6,088 bases of DNA. Source: Burkholderiaceae bacterium (GTDB taxonomy: Bacteria > Pseudomonadota > Gammaproteobacteria > Burkholderiales > Burkholderiaceae). Within the stretch, counting starts at the first letter, position 1, and each line of letters starts with the position of its first letter. Of the stretch, positions 5,696 to 6,088 are shown piece by piece. Location of the stretch: NCBI GenBank assembly GCA_030151165.1, contig JASLEM010000135.1, positions 1-6,088 on the forward strand, written 5' to 3'. Made by a program: the position numbers and the translations under genes. Under the pieces are notes generated by a model, which made no database searches, had not been told where the DNA came from, and worked only from the letters and a program-made list of their open reading frames with translations.

Positions 5696-6088
5696 TCAGC
5701 CGGCGCTCGCGGCGACGCCCGTGGCGGCGAGCCGGCCGACCTCGCGGCCGTTCCAGTTGCGCAGCCGGACGTCCTTCAACGGCGCGACGATCGCGCGGTC
5801 GGCGTCGTCGAGCGGCAGCAGCGTCGCGAGCAGCGCGACGACCGCGACCTCCGCCGCGCGCGCCGTGTTGCCGTCGTCCATCTTCAGCGCGAGCCCCACG
5901 CCGAGCTCGGGCAGCGCGGCGCAGTAGACGCCCTCGGCGCCCACCTTGCAGAAGACGCGAGCGCCGAAGTGGCGCATCAGCACGGTGTCGAGCCGGCCGG
6001 TGCCCGCCACCATGAACGGCGCGGCCGCGACCGCCGCGCGCAGGCGCGTGGCCGCGCGCGCGTGGTCGGGCGCGAGCCCCGCGCCGGT
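5696..6088 (-). CDS. Asparaginase, Asparaginase_II (PF06089) family, C-terminal part (5' end outside window)
   Basis: Enzymes of this family hydrolyse L-asparagine to aspartate and ammonia and are related to the Rhizobium etli asparaginase rather than to the E. coli AnsA/AnsB type. The frame is open from the window edge, giving 130 C-terminal residues of a protein usually about 330 long. Family blocks are [17 protein letters not shown] (residues 22-38 of the fragment) and [20 protein letters not shown] (48-67), followed by [14 protein letters not shown]. The Cys in GVYC and the Lys in LALKMDDG are in strongly conserved positions. The tail [20 protein letters not shown] (111-130) keeps the Asn-x-x-Gly-x-x-Val-Gly pattern seen at family C-termini. 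The Met at 6013 is internal, since family sequence continues upstream of it. The gene reads toward the chemoreceptor but is separated by 199 bp, so co-transcription is doubtful. Assignment rests on remembered family motifs. Confidence 0.88.
   Translation of the reverse strand, partial: TGAGLAPDHARAATRLRAAVAAAPFMVAGTGRLDTVLMRHFGARVFCKVGAEGVYCAALPELGVGLALKMDDGNTARAAEVAVVALLATLLPLDDADRAIVAPLKDVRLRNWNGREVGRLAATGVAASAG

Overview
The window is about 70% GC, densely coding and strongly G/C-biased at third codon positions. The style of the chemoreceptor signalling domain and of the other proteins suggests a chromosomal segment of a free-living betaproteobacterium, probably Burkholderiales. This is an inference from protein style and base composition, not a database match. 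I saw no rRNA, tRNA, CRISPR array, insertion sequence or phage gene.

Layout from left to right: (1) the C-terminal half of histidine ammonia-lyase, hutH (+), cut by the window start; (2) a 233-bp spacer leading to a six-helix membrane diguanylate cyclase (GGEEF) with an intact product-inhibition site (+); (3) converging on it with a 10-bp gap, two consecutive small secreted proteins of unknown function (-), 156 and 162 residues long; (4) a 184-bp divergent intergenic region, then a DUF2721 membrane protein (+); (5) converging on that with a 31-bp gap, a methyl-accepting chemotaxis protein with an sCache_2-type sensor (-); (6) after a 199-bp spacer, the C-terminal part of an asparaginase of the PF06089 (Asparaginase_II) family (-), cut by the window end.

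The genes do not form one operon: strand changes four times and intergenic gaps are long on co-directional pairs. The themes are nitrogen catabolism at both edges (HutH and asparaginase both release ammonia from amino acids) and signalling in the middle (c-di-GMP synthesis, chemotaxis). No known system is evident. The least explained part is 2094-3366. Its two small exported proteins look like remote relatives by general architecture, and each is preceded by the same G6-CCT-type motif. The upstream one also has an 11-bp perfect inverted repeat in its leader. That block is the best candidate here for something undescribed, but its function cannot be read from the sequence.
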